41,665 bases of DNA from Chthoniobacter flavus (GCA_945871065.1 CAMBUL010000001.1:1-41665), one strand, 5' to 3'; positions 26,723 to 34,519 are shown, counted from the first letter of the stretch. The notes: a model not told the origin generated them from the sequence alone. Program-made: numbers and translations.

Positions 26723-27684
26723 GGTTCTTTGGCCGCCATGGCGGCGATGAACTGCGTGGTGATTTCTTTGACCGCGAGAACACGCTTCTCCCCGAATTCC
26801 GCCGGTTCCATCCCCTGCATCGTTTGCTCGAGCGAGGCCAAAGCCAGATCCGTCTGGATGACCGACGCATCACTGCGTGATTTTTCCGGCAGCACTTGCA
26901 ATTCCTCGCGCAGCCAGCCGACAAGTTCGGCTTGGCGCAGGAGGCCGGCAGATTTTTCTTCTCCGCTAAGTTCGGCCGCCCGGCTGCCCACTTCGAGCGC
27001 GCGGAGCCAGGCACCTGCGGTGATGAGAGAAGCAAGGGCTTCATCGCGTTGCGCTATCATGGCTCGCCGGATATCGTTGGTGGTTGCTTCAAGTTCCTCG
27101 CGCAAGGCGAACCAATCATTTTGATTGGCAAAGTCCGCAATGCTCTTGCCGCGCACCAGAACATCCTCGCCCACTCCGAGCGCGCCGGCCAAGGCAATGA
27201 TATCTTTGCCGGTATTTTTGACCTGCTGGCCGTCCTGTGCCTCGACCGCCACGTAGCCGTCGGTGATAAGCGCGCCGAGATTGAGTGCGGTGCGCGGCCT
27301 GGTCGGATAGGTCGTCGGCACGGGCGCTCGATAGAATGACATCCAGTCCGGCTTACCTGCTTTGTCGATGGCGGAAAACAACTCCGCCGGAGTGGGCACG
27401 GTAAGCGGTGCGGTGCGCTCTGCACCCGCGCGCTGTTTCGTGGTCAGTTGCGCCGCACCCGTGCAAAGTCCGAAGGCCCCGGCAAGGAGAAAGACGGCGG
27501 GCGCCTTCACCTTCTTGCCACTAAACGGCCACCCCGGCCGGGCTGCCAGCCCGATCTTGGGGCGCCCGAGCGGACAGCTTCCACAACAATTCCCGCGTGC
27601 TCCGCGCAGGCGCAACCAAGAACAGTGGCCCAAATACAAAAGTGCACCACCCACCACCGCGACAAGGACAGATATTTCTATCAT
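26719..27684 (-). CDS. FeoB-associated Cys-rich membrane segment joined to an exported helical domain
   Basis: Open frame of 321 residues starting at ATG 27684, which overlaps the feoB stop as ATGA. Residues 1-58 look like a FeoB-associated Cys-rich protein (PF12669 type): a membrane helix (ISVLVAVVGGALLYLG), then a basic stretch and GNCCGSCPLG. With no stop, the frame runs into a second hydrophobic segment (VKAPAVFLLAGAFGLCTGAA) and a helical domain of about 240 residues (LNLGALITDGYVAVEAQDGQQ, ANQNDWFALREELEATTNDI) that I cannot name. A GTG at 27510 could start the second part alone (263 residues), but its only purine-rich sequence abuts the codon. Charges predict a hairpin: N-terminus outside, Cys loop inside, large domain outside. 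Confidence 0.7.
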   Translation of the reverse strand: MIEISVLVAVVGGALLYLGHCSWLRLRGARGNCCGSCPLGRPKIGLAARPGWPFSGKKVKAPAVFLLAGAFGLCTGAAQLTTKQRAGAERTAPLTVPTPAELFSAIDKAGKPDWMSFYRAPVPTTYPTRPRTALNLGALITDGYVAVEAQDGQQVKNTGKDIIALAGALGVGEDVLVRGKSIADFANQNDWFALREELEATTNDIRRAMIAQRDEALASLITAGAWLRALEVGSRAAELSGEEKSAGLLRQAELVGWLREELQVLPEKSRSDASVIQTDLALASLEQTMQGMEPAEFGEKRVLAVKEITTQFIAAMAAKEP

Positions 27685-29855
27685 GATGACCACTCCAACC
27701 AAAGCGTGCCGAGTTGGAAGGTCAAGACCGCACCGAGCCAGGCCAGGGCGGACATGTAGGTAAAGCCGAAAAGTGCCCAGCGCCAGCCGGCCTCTTTGGC
27801 CATGACGGCCACAGTCGCACCGCACTGCAGGCAGAGGGCGAAGAAAACCATGACGGCCAAGGCGACGGGCACGGTGAACACGGGGTGCCCGGCGCGCGGC
27901 CCGTGCGTCCAGAAATCGCGAGTCAAGGCCGAACGCAAGTCGTCGGAGCCTTCATCAGCATGGTGTCCGACTCCATAAATCGTTCCCAGCGTGGAGATGA
28001 TGACCTCGCGCGCGGGAAAACTGGCGAGCACACCCACCGTGATTTTCCAGTCGAAGCCGGCCGGATCGAAAACCGGCTGCAGAGCGCGTCCAGCCCGGGC
28101 CAAATAGCTTTGCTCGAGGTAGGCGGCATCGACGGCGCGGTCGACCGCAGAGCTGTCGTTAAGCACGGACAAGTCCGCCGTGACGCGTTCACGCACTTCG
28201 ACGGGACGCGGGAAATAAACTAGGGCCCAGATAACAATGGTCATGGCCACAATCACCGTCCCGGCGCGCACGAGAAATTCTCGCGCGCGCTCCCACATCC
28301 GCCAGAAAATGTCGCGCATGCGCGGCAGGCGATAAGGCGGCATCTCGAGAAGAAACGGTTGCGGCCGGGTGTGCAGGACGAATTTGTTAACCGCCCAAGC
28401 CACGGGGATGGCAACAGCTAGGCCGACGACATGGATGGCGAAAAGCATCCCTCCGGCCAGGCCAGCGCCGAAGGAAGGCTCGATAAATGCGCCGATCATT
28501 AGCGTGTAGACCGGTAATCGCGCCGAGCAACTCATCAGCGGGGAAACCAGAATCGTGGTCAGTCGGGCGCGCGGATCCTCGATGGTGCGCGCGGCGAGGA
28601 CGCCCGGAATAGCACACGCATAGCTCGAGAGCATGGGCACGAAACTTTTCCCGTTGAGGCCGCACCAGCCGAACATTTTATCCATTAGAAACGCGCCGCG
28701 CGCCATGTAGCCGGTATCTTCGAGAAGAGCGATGAAGAAAAAGAGGATGAGAATTTGCGGCAGAAAAATAATCACCCCGCCCACCCCGCCGACAACCCCG
28801 TCGACCACCAGGCTCTGCAAGGCGGGCCACGGGGCAAGCCACGGCGCGACCAGCTCCCCGACGCTTGCGACCACCGCCTCGATCGCTTCCATAAAGGGTC
28901 CGGCCCAGCGGTAAATCGATTGAAAAACAACAAACATCATCAGGACAAAAACCGCCAATCCCCAGACGCGATGGGTCAGCACGGTGTCGAGGCGCTCGGT
29001 CGGGGACCGTCGCCGCTTTTCCGGGAACCTGACCGCGGCGGCCGTGAGATGGCCGAGGTGCTCGTAGCGGAGAAGCGCTTCGGCCGAAAGCGGGTGCCAT
29101 CCCGCAGCGGACAGGACATCGCGAGCGGCGCCAAGCAGCGGGGCAGGGTCCGAGCCTGCGGGCCAACCGGTGCGCTCCAGCACGGCACTGCGGGGATCGA
29201 AAAGAATGCGGCGCAGTTCCCCGGGTGCGAGCAGACTCGCCCCTTCTTTTTCCAATCCGGCGGCGAGGTATTTCACCGCGCGGTCCACCGCCTCCGGCCA
29301 AGGTACCTGCACCATGAGTGCTCCGTGGTCGACCGCTTGCGCCACGGCATGTCCGAGAGCATCTACCCCCTCGCCCTTGGTCGCGACCATGCGGACGACC
29401 GGAACCCCGAGACAACGCGAGAGCAGGGCAGGGTCAATGGTGATCCCGGCCCGGTCCGCCGCATCGGCCATATTGAGCGCGATGACCATGGGCAGGCCGA
29501 GGTCGGCCACTTGCGAGGCGAGGAAAAGATTGCGCACCACATTGGATGCATCGACCACGCAGACTACGGCGTCCGGTTTTTCTTCGCCGTCGAGGTGACC
29601 GGCCAGGAAATCGAGCGCCACGCGTTCATCGGGCGAAGATGCTGCAAGGCTATAAGTGCCGGGGAGGTCGACGAGAGTGAAGGCGCGTCCGCCGCTTTCC
29701 CATGGACCGGATTTTTTTTCGACCGTGACACCCGGGTAGTTCCCGATTTTTTGGCGGGCACCGGTCAGGCGGTTGAAAAGGGTCGTTTTGCCCGTGTTCG
29801 GATTGCCGACCAGAGCGATGCGAACCCGGCGGGTTTTGTCTTTGCTCATGCTCAC
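27681..29855 (-). CDS. feoB: Ferrous iron transporter FeoB
   Basis: GTP-binding Fe(II) permease of the cytoplasmic membrane, 724 residues, normal length. The N-terminal G domain has G1 GNPNTGKTT at 17-25, G2/G3 GNYPGVTVEKK and DLPGTYSL, and G4 NMAD. A helical GDI-like spacer leads to the membrane domain with two Gate repeats (GGVIIFLPQILILFFFIALLEDTGYMAR; FPAREVIISTLGTIYG). The conserved core SYACAIPGVLAARTI is present, as is SCSARLPVYTLMIGAF with the transport Cys. Starts at 29855 and 29849 are both possible. It follows the second feoA by 9 bases and overlaps the next gene by 4. Confidence 0.97.
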   Translation of the reverse strand: MSMSKDKTRRVRIALVGNPNTGKTTLFNRLTGARQKIGNYPGVTVEKKSGPWESGGRAFTLVDLPGTYSLAASSPDERVALDFLAGHLDGEEKPDAVVCVVDASNVVRNLFLASQVADLGLPMVIALNMADAADRAGITIDPALLSRCLGVPVVRMVATKGEGVDALGHAVAQAVDHGALMVQVPWPEAVDRAVKYLAAGLEKEGASLLAPGELRRILFDPRSAVLERTGWPAGSDPAPLLGAARDVLSAAGWHPLSAEALLRYEHLGHLTAAAVRFPEKRRRSPTERLDTVLTHRVWGLAVFVLMMFVVFQSIYRWAGPFMEAIEAVVASVGELVAPWLAPWPALQSLVVDGVVGGVGGVIIFLPQILILFFFIALLEDTGYMARGAFLMDKMFGWCGLNGKSFVPMLSSYACAIPGVLAARTIEDPRARLTTILVSPLMSCSARLPVYTLMIGAFIEPSFGAGLAGGMLFAIHVVGLAVAIPVAWAVNKFVLHTRPQPFLLEMPPYRLPRMRDIFWRMWERAREFLVRAGTVIVAMTIVIWALVYFPRPVEVRERVTADLSVLNDSSAVDRAVDAAYLEQSYLARAGRALQPVFDPAGFDWKITVGVLASFPAREVIISTLGTIYGVGHHADEGSDDLRSALTRDFWTHGPRAGHPVFTVPVALAVMVFFALCLQCGATVAVMAKEAGWRWALFGFTYMSALAWLGAVLTFQLGTLWLEWSS

Positions 29856-29864
29856 ACCACCCGC

Positions 29865-30107
29865 TCAACCAAACCGTAGGACTTGCACGGCTGCCGCATC
29901 GCTTTTGCGCAGACTCAAGCGCAAGCCCCCGAACTCGATCTCGATCGGGTCGCCGAGCGGCGCCACTTGAATGACCGCCACTTCCGTGCCGGGCAACAGC
30001 CCCATGGCGAGGAGGCGTTGAAACGCTGGGTGTTCGGGGGCTCCAAATTGGACGCGGCCGCGGTCGCCGGCCCGCAAGGCAGCCAGCGGACAAATTTCCC
30101 CGCTCAT
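29865..30107 (-). CDS. feoA: FeoA domain protein (second copy)
   Basis: SH3-like accessory protein of FeoB, 80 residues. The start is ATG 30107 (MSGEICPLAALRAGDRGRV), overlapping the stop of the first FeoA gene. The track ORF is 61 codons too long. The FeoA pattern is clear: an opening with LRAGDRGRV, the helix RLLAMGLLPGTEVAVIQVAPLGDPIEI and the closing GLRLSLRKSDAAAVQV. This copy is the more canonical of the two. It is thought to bind FeoB and modulate iron transport or GTP hydrolysis. Confidence 0.92.
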   Translation of the reverse strand: MSGEICPLAALRAGDRGRVQFGAPEHPAFQRLLAMGLLPGTEVAVIQVAPLGDPIEIEFGGLRLSLRKSDAAAVQVLRFG

Positions 30108-30373
30108 TGCGCGGCGGAGGACATCCGGCGCTGGGCTTTCTGCAAGGCACAGACCTGCACGCAACCCAACATGCAACGACGCAGGGCGACACAGCTGTTT
30201 TGACAACGGACCATAACAGGGTCGCGGCCCGAAAGGACCTCGACCTCGACACCCTCCCGGAAACCGACCCGCCGGAGATGCTTGGCCCACTCACTGGTAT
30301 CATCCAATGAAACCACCTGATTGCTCACCCAGCGCGGGCTGTGCTCGAGACTGAATGTCATGGGCCGACTCAT
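30104..30373 (-). CDS. FeoA-like protein, Cys-rich first copy
   Basis: Protein of 89 residues starting at ATG 30373 (MSRPMTFSLEHSPRWVS). The FeoA-like core is HLRRVGFREGVEVEVLSGRDPVMVRCQNSCVALRRCMLGCVQV. It differs from the next FeoA in having four Cys in the second half (RCQNSCVALRRCMLGC) plus a C-terminal one, which could hold a metal. The start lies 13 bases from the Fur-like palindrome. Its stop overlaps the second feoA start by 4 bases. It may be a sensor-like variant rather than a simple duplicate. The family assignment is moderately sure. Confidence 0.8.
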   Translation of the reverse strand: MSRPMTFSLEHSPRWVSNQVVSLDDTSEWAKHLRRVGFREGVEVEVLSGRDPVMVRCQNSCVALRRCMLGCVQVCALQKAQRRMSSAAQ

Positions 30374-30386
30374 AAAACTTCCGTAC

Positions 30387-30403
30387 TTGAGACTTAGTCT
30401 CAA
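30387..30403 (-). promoter_or_regulatory. candidate Fur-type iron box upstream of the feo operon
   Basis: TTGAGACTTAGTCTCAA is a perfect inverted repeat with 8-bp arms around one central base. Its inner TGAGACTnAGTCTCA has the 7-1-7 layout of Fur boxes (TGATAATnATTATCA, also TGAGAATnATTCTCA). It lies 13 bases upstream of the first feo start, in the leader, just downstream of a candidate promoter. A DtxR/MntR-type regulator is an alternative reader. Confidence 0.65.
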
Positions 30404-30422
30404 AGATGGATTGAGGCAATCG

Positions 30423-30451
30423 ATATTACCTGCCGACACCCGATCTGTCCT
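30423..30451 (-). promoter_or_regulatory. candidate promoter of the feo operon
   Basis: Reading the minus strand, AGGACA (30451-30446) and TAATAT (30428-30423) are separated by 17 bases. Each matches the sigma-70 consensus at four of six positions. Transcription would begin near 30416, placing the Fur-like palindrome just downstream, where a bound repressor would block elongation. Confidence 0.4.
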
Positions 30452-30546
30452 TGGATGCGGCCGGGTTTCAACGCCGCAAGGTGCGTTCCCTCCGCGCAAG
30501 GGAGGCCAAGGGCGTTTCAGGGATTAAAACCCTAATTTACAACGTT

Positions 30547-31824
30547 TTACGGCAATGGAAACCGCGAGGTGAAGGCGTGGACGCGATCTTTCAATCGCTC
30601 AAGTTCTTGGGGATTTCCCGACTGCTGCAGCGCGGCGTGAATCAAGTCGGCGATTTCCATCATTTCCTCTTCCTGCATCCCGCGGGTCGTCATGGCCGGC
30701 GTGCCGATACGGATGCCGCCGGTCTTCATGATCGGCTCGGTATCGAACGGGATGGCGTTCTTGTTCACCGTGATGCCGGCCAAATCGAGGGTCTCCTGCG
30801 CTTCCTTGCCGTTGATTCCCGCGGGCCGGAGGTCGACGAGGAGCACGTGGTTCTCCGTGCCACCGGAAACGATAGTGTATCCGAGCATGGAAAGACGCGC
30901 AGCCAGTGCTTTGGCGTTGGCCACAACTTGGGCCGCGTAGGCGCGGAAGTCCGGCTGGAGGGCTTCATGGAAGCAAATCGCCTTGGCGGCAATGACGTGC
31001 ATCAGCGGGCCGCCCTGCACCCCGGGAAAGACCTGGGCATCGATCGACTTGGCATATTGCGCCTTGCACAAAATCACACCCGAGCGCGGTCCGCGCAGGC
31101 TCTTGTGCGTCGTGCTGGTGACAAAGTCGGCATACGGCACCGGGCTGGGATGGACCCCGCCTGCCACGAGTCCCGCGATATGGGCCATGTCAACGAAGAG
31201 AAGAGCACCCACCGCGTCGGCAATTTCACGCATGCGCTTGAAATCGATGATCCGCGGGTAGGCGGACGCACCGGCGGTAATCATCTTGGGACGGCATTCC
31301 TCGGCCAATCTGGCCAGGGCATCATAATCGATCGTCCCCTTCTCGCGGCTCACTCCGTAGTGGACGATATCGTAAAGTTTGCCCGAAAAATTCGCTTTGT
31401 GCCCGTGCGTGAGGTGTCCGCCGTGGGCGAGGTCCATGGTGAGAATCCGGTCGCCGACGGACAACGCGGAAAAATAAACCGCGGTATTTGCCTGGCTGCC
31501 GCTGTGGGGTTGCACGTTGGCATGCTCGGCCCCGAAAAGTTCCTTGGCCCGTTCGATGGCCAGCGACTCGACCACGTCGACATGCTCGCAACCGCCGTAC
31601 CAACGCCGCCCCGGATAACCCTCGGCATATTTGTTGGTCAGGGCGGAACCCTGCGCTTCGCGCACTGCACGACTGGTGAAATTCTCGGAGGCAATAAGCT
31701 CGATGTTTTCGAACTGACGGCGTTCCTCGTCATGGATGGCGGCGGCGATGGCCGGGTCGGTTTCCTCGATGGCGGTAATATCCGAGGGTTCGTGGGCCGT
31801 CCGGGTTTGGGTGGCTGTGTTCAT
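30547..31824 (-). CDS. glyA: Serine hydroxymethyltransferase (internal start within a longer frame)
   Basis: PLP enzyme interconverting serine and glycine with tetrahydrofolate, 425 residues from ATG 31824 ([14 protein letters not shown]). This start has GGAGAG 9-10 bases upstream and gives the usual family length. Motifs are [69 protein letters not shown], the PLP-Lys in [12 protein letters not shown], and [10 protein letters not shown]. The frame continues upstream without a stop into a phosphatase domain, so the protein may also be made as a fusion (see the next entry). It ends 174 bases from the feo start. Confidence 0.95.
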   Translation of the reverse strand: MNTATQTRTAHEPSDITAIEETDPAIAAAIHDEERRQFENIELIASENFTSRAVREAQGSALTNKYAEGYPGRRWYGGCEHVDVVESLAIERAKELFGAEHANVQPHSGSQANTAVYFSALSVGDRILTMDLAHGGHLTHGHKANFSGKLYDIVHYGVSREKGTIDYDALARLAEECRPKMITAGASAYPRIIDFKRMREIADAVGALLFVDMAHIAGLVAGGVHPSPVPYADFVTSTTHKSLRGPRSGVILCKAQYAKSIDAQVFPGVQGGPLMHVIAAKAICFHEALQPDFRAYAAQVVANAKALAARLSMLGYTIVSGGTENHVLLVDLRPAGINGKEAQETLDLAGITVNKNAIPFDTEPIMKTGGIRIGTPAMTTRGMQEEEMMEIADLIHAALQQSGNPQELERLKDRVHAFTSRFPLP

Positions 31825-32280
31825 GGTGTTTTTCTCTCCGGTCACTAATGGAATAACATGGGACATGGCGCGCTGGATGTCTGCTTTGCAGGACTCGTAA
31901 GTGGCGCGTGTGCCCCCGATGGGATCTGTTACGTCTGCGCGGCCGCCCTTGGCTGCCTCCTCGAAGCGCAGGAGGCGGGTTTTCGACGCCATCTCGGGAA
32001 AAAGAAGCAGCAGCATGTCAAGATGGTCCCGCGTCATGGTAAAAATGTAATCGGCCTGCTGCAGCAGGTGGGCGCTGACCGGTTGGCTGCGGATGTCCGC
32101 GATATCGATACCCTCTTTTCCCAGCACCTCGATAGCGTGCGCGCTGGGCGGCTGGCCATGGCCCGCACCGAGGCCGGCCGAGGCAACTTTGACCCGGTCG
32201 CCGGCCATGTGACGCAGAAGGCCCTCGGCCATCGGGCTGCGGCAGACATTTCCCGTGCAGATGAAAAGGACGTGCTTCAT
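30547..32280 (-). CDS. Low-molecular-weight protein phosphatase joined in frame to SHMT
   Basis: One uninterrupted frame of 577 residues. Residues 1 to about 145 are a complete LMW phosphatase: the catalytic P-loop CTGNVCRS at 8-15 and the general-acid motif DPIGGT near 119. The sequence [11 protein letters not shown] resembles the YwlE/Wzb group; YwlE removes phosphate from arginine. The key specificity residue of YwlE (Thr in CTGNTCR) is Val here, so the substrate is open. The chain then passes through about eight residues (VTGEKNTM) into full-length SHMT. In the +1 frame a TAG TGA pair sits exactly at the natural phosphatase end, so an indel or a real fusion are both possible. YwlE-like genes lie near glyA in Bacillus. 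Confidence 0.75.
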   Translation of the reverse strand: MKHVLFICTGNVCRSPMAEGLLRHMAGDRVKVASAGLGAGHGQPPSAHAIEVLGKEGIDIADIRSQPVSAHLLQQADYIFTMTRDHLDMLLLLFPEMASKTRLLRFEEAAKGGRADVTDPIGGTRATYESCKADIQRAMSHVIPLVTGEKNTMNTATQTRTAHEPSDITAIEETDPAIAAAIHDEERRQFENIELIASENFTSRAVREAQGSALTNKYAEGYPGRRWYGGCEHVDVVESLAIERAKELFGAEHANVQPHSGSQANTAVYFSALSVGDRILTMDLAHGGHLTHGHKANFSGKLYDIVHYGVSREKGTIDYDALARLAEECRPKMITAGASAYPRIIDFKRMREIADAVGALLFVDMAHIAGLVAGGVHPSPVPYADFVTSTTHKSLRGPRSGVILCKAQYAKSIDAQVFPGVQGGPLMHVIAAKAICFHEALQPDFRAYAAQVVANAKALAARLSMLGYTIVSGGTENHVLLVDLRPAGINGKEAQETLDLAGITVNKNAIPFDTEPIMKTGGIRIGTPAMTTRGMQEEEMMEIADLIHAALQQSGNPQELERLKDRVHAFTSRFPLP

Positions 32281-32391
32281 GAACCAAGACGCCCGATACC
32301 GGGCCCCAGCGCCAGCGTAACGGAGGCAGCGGGCAAGTCAATCAGACCTCCCGACTTGCCTCGATGCCTTTGCGGTGATCGCATGGCGGCG

Positions 32392-33087
32392 ATGAAAAAG
32401 TTATCTGTTCTCCTCGCCGCAGCTGTCCTTCCAGTGATTTCTCTGGTCCACGCCTCCGAACCCGCTCCCACCGGCCCCTTCACCCTCCCGGAGTTGCCCT
32501 ACGATTACGACGCCCTTGAACCGCACATCGATACCGAAACGATGAAGATCCACCACAACAAGCACCATGCGGCCTACGTGAACAATGCCAACAAGGCGCT
32601 GTCGGGTCACCCCGACCTGTCCAAATTGACCGTATGGGAACTGGTCGCACACCTCGACGAGGTGCCCGAAGAGATCCGCACCACCCTGCGCAACAACGCC
32701 GGCGGACACGCCAACCACTCGCTCTTCTGGCTGATGATGAAACCCGGTGGGGGCGGCGAACCGACCGGCGATCTGGCCGAGGCAATCAAGGACACGTTCG
32801 GCAGTTTTGCCGGGTTCAAAGAGGAATTTACCGCCGCGGCGATGAGGGTTTTCGGCAGCGGTTGGGCCTGGTTGACCATCACCCCTGACGGCGAGATGGT
32901 CATCGAAACATCACCCAATCAGGACAGCCCGCTGATGAATGGCGGCAAACCCCTCCTCGGTCTCGACGTCTGGGAACACGCCTACTATCTGAAAAATCAG
33001 AACCGCCGCGGGGAATATATCGATGCGTGGTGGGACGTGGTCAACTGGGAGTACGTCGCCGGAAAATACAACGAGGCCAAAAGATAA
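32392..33087 (+). CDS. sodA: Exported superoxide dismutase, Mn-type
   Basis: Superoxide dismutase of 231 residues with an N-terminal signal peptide ([23 protein letters not shown]), so it should act outside the cytoplasm. An ATG three codons earlier (32383) is also possible. The track ORF is much longer and wrong. The four metal ligands are visible: His in [13 protein letters not shown], His in [10 protein letters not shown], and Asp and His in [10 protein letters not shown]. The NQDSPLM segment and [10 protein letters not shown] favour Mn (or cambialistic) over Fe. It is divergent from the phosphatase-glyA frame. It converges with the SMR gene after 13 bases. Confidence 0.93.
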   Translation: MKKLSVLLAAAVLPVISLVHASEPAPTGPFTLPELPYDYDALEPHIDTETMKIHHNKHHAAYVNNANKALSGHPDLSKLTVWELVAHLDEVPEEIRTTLRNNAGGHANHSLFWLMMKPGGGGEPTGDLAEAIKDTFGSFAGFKEEFTAAAMRVFGSGWAWLTITPDGEMVIETSPNQDSPLMNGGKPLLGLDVWEHAYYLKNQNRRGEYIDAWWDVVNWEYVAGKYNEAKR

Positions 33088-33100
33088 ACCCGCCGCCGCT

Positions 33101-33430
33101 TCAGTGCGACACGCTCTTGGAAAACAGGTTGATCACCACAACACCGGCCATGATCAAAGCCATTCCACCGATCGCCGGAGCGTCGAGTCGTTGCCCTAGC
33201 ACGATCCATGAAATGAGTGCGACGAGCACGATGCCCGCACCGCACCAAATGGCATAGGCGATGCCCACGGACATCACCCGCAAGGTGAGCGAGAGAAAGT
33301 AAAAGGCCACCCCGTAGCCGCAGGCGACGATCAAGGAAGGCAGAAGGCGGGAGAATCCATCGGTGGCTTTGAGTGAAGAGGTAGCGATCACTTCGGCCAC
33401 GATGGCAATGGCAAGGTAGAGGTAGGTCAT
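33101..33430 (-). CDS. Small multidrug resistance (SMR) family efflux protein
   Basis: EmrE/QacE-type proton-coupled exporter of 109 residues with four membrane helices. The essential Glu is at position 13 in AIVAEVIATSSLKATDGF. The YAIWCGAGIVLVALISWIVLGQ motif of the third helix is intact. It would work as a dimer, exporting cationic compounds, guanidinium or polyamines. Subfamily assignment needs alignment. It stands alone, 66 bases downstream of vapC on the same strand. Confidence 0.93.
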   Translation of the reverse strand: MTYLYLAIAIVAEVIATSSLKATDGFSRLLPSLIVACGYGVAFYFLSLTLRVMSVGIAYAIWCGAGIVLVALISWIVLGQRLDAPAIGGMALIMAGVVVINLFSKSVSH

Positions 33431-33496
33431 GGGAAGGAGGTGTGCAGGTTGAAAGGCAAGAAAGTTGGAAGGTGAAAGGTAACCAGTGACGAGTGG

Positions 33497-33886
33497 TCAA
33501 TCCGCCGAAGAGTGCAGTTGCAATGGTGCATACCGCGCCAGTTGGCGGAAATGGCCATCGCGTGCCATGAGATGCAGTCCGTTTCGCATGGCGTTCTGGG
33601 CAATAAGCAGATCGGGAATTCCGATACCATTGAGACCATCACGCAGGCAGGTGATCTGCAGGCGAATGACTTCATCCCAATCAGACTGCATGGGCTCCCG
33701 TTGAAGCTCCCCAAGGAGGTCGATCAACCGTCGCTGCCGCTTGACGTGCAGGGCAGGAACAAGCTCGGCGAGGATGAGGTCGTTGATAACGACCCGGCCG
33801 TCGTCGAGAAGAGATTCAAGTTCTTTCGCATGACTCCCCGAGCGGAAGTAATCGATCCACACGGAACTGTCGACCAGCACCCTCAC
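33497..33886 (-). CDS. vapC: VapC-type PIN-domain toxin
   Basis: Ribonuclease toxin of 129 residues. The PIN acidic residues are in place: Asp in LVDSSVWIDYF, Glu in NDLILAELVPAL, Asp in GIPDLLIAQNAM and Asp in MARDGHF. Its ATG overlaps the stop of the upstream antitoxin gene by 4 bases. VapC toxins usually cut a tRNA or rRNA at a specific site. The target cannot be read from sequence. The gene is intact and seems functional. Confidence 0.92.
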   Translation of the reverse strand: MRVLVDSSVWIDYFRSGSHAKELESLLDDGRVVINDLILAELVPALHVKRQRRLIDLLGELQREPMQSDWDEVIRLQITCLRDGLNGIGIPDLLIAQNAMRNGLHLMARDGHFRQLARYAPLQLHSSAD

Positions 33887-34080
33887 TTCCGGCGATCGCG
33901 CAGCTTGTCGAAGTCGATCGTCAGGTCAACTTTGCCTTTGTATCTCTTGAGGCCGAGCGTCCGATTTTTCCGGATGAGATCTTCGAGCGCTGTAATGATC
34001 ACCGCCGTTTTTGTTTTCTGTCGGGTAATTCTCAGGGCCTCTTCAAGCAGGGGGGCGGGCAGATCGAGTGTCGTTCTCAT
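33883..34080 (-). CDS. vapB: VapB-type antitoxin
   Basis: Antitoxin of 65 residues. The N-terminus MRTTLDLPAPLLEEALRITRQKTKTAVI is a ribbon-helix-helix DNA-binding fold of the DUF2191/VapB type. The C-terminal KRYKGKVDLTIDFDKLRDRRK is the toxin-wrapping tail. It is the first gene of the pair. The inverted repeat at 34091-34120, just upstream, is the probable autoregulatory operator. Confidence 0.9.
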   Translation of the reverse strand: MRTTLDLPAPLLEEALRITRQKTKTAVIITALEDLIRKNRTLGLKRYKGKVDLTIDFDKLRDRRK

Positions 34081-34090
34081 GATCCCAATC

Positions 34091-34120
34091 TATGCATATA
34101 AGCCATGATTTCAATGCATA
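34091..34120 (-). promoter_or_regulatory. candidate vapBC operator
   Basis: TATGCAT (34091-34097) and ATGCATA (34114-34120) are inverted 7-bp arms with a 16-base spacer, and each contains the palindrome ATGCAT. They lie 10-40 bases upstream of vapB in AT-richer DNA than the surroundings. This matches the paired sites bound by RHH antitoxins. Location is the main support. Confidence 0.5.
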
Positions 34121-34138
34121 AACTTCGAGGCAGGACCA

Positions 34139-34519
34139 TCAGGCGCAAGTGGCGCAAAGGCGTGGCCAAAAAACAATCAAGCCGACGGTGAGAGCTATAA
34201 GCGAAGCGAACAAAACCGCGGCGGCCGCGAGGTCTTTCAGTTTTTTGACTTCGGGGTGTTCGTCGGGGTGAGCGAGGTCGGCAACGTATTCGATCGCGGT
34301 GTTGAGCGCCTCGGCCACCCAGACCAGGCCGATGGCGAGGACAGCGGCGATCCATTGGCCGGCAGTGATCTCAAACCACCACCCGAGGACGATGACCACG
34401 ACAGTCGCGAGAAGATGGATGCGGGCGTGGACTTCACTCCTGAGCAGCGCGGCGATGCCGCGGAAGGCACAGGCGAAGCTTTCGGCTTCGCGAGAGACGA
34501 ATCCGCGGCGGTTGGTCAT
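34139..34519 (-). CDS. dgkA: Diacylglycerol kinase family protein (DgkA / undecaprenol kinase type)
   Basis: Small integral membrane kinase of 126 residues with three membrane helices. An N-terminal amphipathic part (ESFACAFRGIAALLRSEVHARIHL) precedes the signature EALNTAIEYVADL and HPEVKKLKDLAAAAVLFASL, which hold the ATP- and metal-binding residues. In E. coli it phosphorylates diacylglycerol, and in Gram-positives undecaprenol. Which applies here is unclear. It is followed by the vapBC pair and preceded by a 150-base gap without clear features. Confidence 0.93.
   Translation of the reverse strand: MTNRRGFVSREAESFACAFRGIAALLRSEVHARIHLLATVVVIVLGWWFEITAGQWIAAVLAIGLVWVAEALNTAIEYVADLAHPDEHPEVKKLKDLAAAAVLFASLIALTVGLIVFWPRLCATCA

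Noticed and set aside
27508-27510. GTG as the sole start of the exported protein after feoB
   Set aside because: Its purine-rich sequence abuts the codon, while ATG 27684 overlaps feoB perfectly. It is kept only as an alternative start.
28755-29879. 374-residue plus-strand ORF
   Set aside because: Antisense to feoB.
30487-30533. Hairpins between glyA and the feo leader as a glyA terminator
   Set aside because: The stems are only 4-5 bp (TCCCT/AGGGA and AGGG/CCCT) and no U-tract follows on the minus strand.
30451-31848. 465-residue plus-strand ORF
   Set aside because: Antisense to glyA, with no domain or ribosome site.
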